A stretch of DNA of 5,678 nt from Peptococcaceae bacterium (GTDB lineage Bacteria > Bacillota > Desulfotomaculia > Desulfotomaculales > UBA12532), in the NCBI GenBank assembly GCA_003445475.1, contig DMDP01000090.1, positions 1 to 5,678 of the forward strand, read 5' to 3'. Under the pieces are notes generated by a model that was not told where the DNA came from, searched no databases, and saw only the letters and a list, made by a program, of their open reading frames with translations. Shown piece after piece: positions 4,635-5,678 of the stretch. Position 1 is the stretch's first letter; every line of letters begins with the position of its first letter. The position numbers and the translations under genes are program-made.

Positions 4635-5392
4635 TGGGACAGGGCGAACCGGTGCTGGCGGTTTCCGGACTTTCGTACAATTATCCGGATAAGCCCCACG
4701 TGCTGCAGGATGTCAGCCTGAAGGTGTGGGCGGGGGAACGGGTCGGTATTATCGGTCCCAACGGAGCGGGTAAAACAACCCTGTTTCTCCTGATTTGCGG
4801 TGTACTCAAGCCGGTCGCCGGCGAGATTCGCCTGTTTGGAAAACCGGTGCTACCGGGGGCCTTTATCCCGGAGGTCGGCATGGTTTTCCAGAACCCGGAT
4901 GACCAGCTGTTCTGCCCCTCCGTGAAGGAAGACGTGGCGTTCGGCCCGCGGAATCTGGGGCTGCCGAGGGAGGAAGTGGAGGCCAGGGTTGCGGAGGCCT
5001 TCGCCGTCACGGGCACCTCCGATCTGGCCGACCGTGCGCCGCACCACCTTTCCGGCGGCGAGAAGCGACTTGTGGCCATTGCCGGGGTACTGGCGATGCG
5101 TCCCAGGCTTGTGATCTATGACGAACCGACCTCCAATCTCGACATCCGTTATCGACGCCGCCTGATCAATTTTCTCCTCGCGGCCCAGGAAACCATGCTT
5201 ATCGCGTCCCACGATTTGGAGTTTATCCTGGAGGTATGCAACCGCGTCGTCTTGCTGGACGGGGGCCGTATCATTGCGAACGGTAATCCGCGGGGGGTGA
5301 TGGGCGATGTTGCCTTAATGGAGGCACACGGCCTGGAAAGACCCCATTCCCTCGTTCCCCACGCCGAGCCGCACCATCGGGGAGTGGGATGA
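4634..5392 (+). CDS. cbiO: CbiO/NikO, ATPase of the ECF Ni/Co importer
   Basis: The protein is 252 aa. ATG 4634 lies 8 nt after GGGGAGGG (4618-4625); an in-frame ATG at 4616 would add six residues but has no better site. All ABC motifs are intact: Walker A GPNGAGKTT (41-49), Q-loop VFQNPDDQLFCPSV with Gln86, signature LSGGEKR (139-145), Walker B LVIYDEP with catalytic Glu164, D-loop SNLD (167-170), and switch His193 in IASHD. The NPDDQLF element is characteristic of ECF-type CbiO/EcfA ATPases. Group-I importers use one ATPase, so a homodimer is expected. The tail beyond residue 237 is His-rich (His238, 243, 247, 248), which may be incidental. It is the last gene of the operon; downstream lies only a hairpin without a T-run, then a convergent gene. 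Confidence 0.96.
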   Translation: MGQGEPVLAVSGLSYNYPDKPHVLQDVSLKVWAGERVGIIGPNGAGKTTLFLLICGVLKPVAGEIRLFGKPVLPGAFIPEVGMVFQNPDDQLFCPSVKEDVAFGPRNLGLPREEVEARVAEAFAVTGTSDLADRAPHHLSGGEKRLVAIAGVLAMRPRLVIYDEPTSNLDIRYRRRLINFLLAAQETMLIASHDLEFILEVCNRVVLLDGGRIIANGNPRGVMGDVALMEAHGLERPHSLVPHAEPHHRGVG

Positions 5393-5394
5393 TT

Positions 5395-5420
5395 GGCCCT
5401 GCCCTTTCCGCAGCAGGGCC
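5395..5420. terminator. Convergent intergenic hairpin, weak or non-canonical terminator
   Basis: GGCCCTGC (5395-5402) pairs perfectly with GCAGGGCC (5413-5420) around a 10-nt loop, 2 nt after the cbiO stop codon. Neither strand has a T-run after it. It sits where both convergent genes (cbiO and the ACT gene) need to end, so a shared, perhaps Rho-assisted, end is possible. Confidence 0.4.
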
Positions 5421-5453
5421 CACTGCCGTCCCAACGTTCTCGCGGCACGGGTT

Positions 5454-5678
5454 CTAAAGCGCGTATACCTCCTCGGGGTGCGGGACGGGGATACCGCGGC
5501 CGCGCAAGAGGTCGGCGGCCCGGTCGACGTCCTCCACCTTGAGAATTACAAGGGCCCGTCCGGACACCTTAGAGACGAAGGCGTACAGGTATTCGATGTT
5601 GAGGCCCGCCTCTTCCAGAATGGTAAGGGCTTCGGCCAGGCCGCCCGGCCGGTCGGGCACCTGCACGGCAATCACGTT
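5454..5678 (-). CDS. ACT-domain amino-acid-binding protein (C-terminal part)
   Basis: The gene runs in from the right edge on the minus strand, with its frame open to base 5678 and its TAG at 5454-5456; 74 residues are visible. The sequence VIAVQVPDRPGGLAEALTIL then EEAGLNIEYLYAFVSKVSGRALVILKVEDVDRAADLLRGRGI is a clear ACT fold: beta-strand, the DRPGGLA ligand-loop turn, a helix, NIEYLYAFV and ALVILKV strands, a helix. ACT domains bind amino acids and regulate enzymes. Clostridia carry stand-alone double-ACT proteins of about 140 aa whose second domain looks like this, so the missing part is probably a first ACT domain. A GTG at 5673-5675 could be read as a start, but the coding frame and family length indicate that the gene continues outside. 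Such genes often neighbour phenylacetate-CoA ligase genes; that cannot be checked here. It is convergent with cbiO and not part of the metal operon. Confidence 0.85.
   Translation of the reverse strand, partial: NVIAVQVPDRPGGLAEALTILEEAGLNIEYLYAFVSKVSGRALVILKVEDVDRAADLLRGRGIPVPHPEEVYAL

Overview
This GC-rich window looks like chromosomal DNA from a strictly anaerobic, probably thermophilic Clostridia-type Firmicute (Moorella or Desulfotomaculum-like). That placement is inferred from strong GGAGG-type ribosome binding sites, sigma-A promoters with 17-nt spacers, hairpin-plus-T terminators, a clostridial-style double-ACT protein, and formate/hydrogen metabolism next to a nickel/cobalt importer. 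No database search was possible, so the genus is a guess.

Layout. (1) 1-402 is the 3' end of a HybB/NrfD-family quinone-site membrane subunit, closed by a textbook terminator (424-454). (2) 518-1339 is fdhE, the formate dehydrogenase maturation factor with four CxxC motifs, closed by a second perfect terminator (1346-1373). Together these suggest the tail of a membrane-bound formate dehydrogenase (or hydrogenase) locus. (3) 1374-1864 holds no long gene but is dense in signals: a palindrome, a sigma-A promoter, a 29-codon single-helix membrane mini-gene (1478-1567), a second strong promoter (1606-1634), and a roughly 220-nt structured leader RNA with competing antiterminator and terminator hairpins (1641-1864). 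(4) 1865-5392 is one + strand operon: a lipoprotein of unrecognised family with a His/Cys tail, then a nikL-like anchored Ig-fold protein, cbiM/nikM, cbiQ and cbiO. The last four are overlapping or nearly so and make a complete group-I ECF importer for Ni2+ or Co2+. (5) 5454-5678 is a convergent, truncated ACT-domain protein on the minus strand.

How it fits together. CbiM is the metal-binding S-component, CbiQ the transmembrane coupler and CbiO the ATPase. NikL takes the place of CbiN/NikN, and the lipoprotein may capture metal outside the membrane. Ni or Co would feed hydrogenase, CO dehydrogenase/acetyl-CoA synthase or corrinoid enzymes. The leader looks like a transcription attenuator for the operon, but I could not assign it to any riboswitch class I know. 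The leader RNA and the lipoprotein are the two items most likely to be undescribed.
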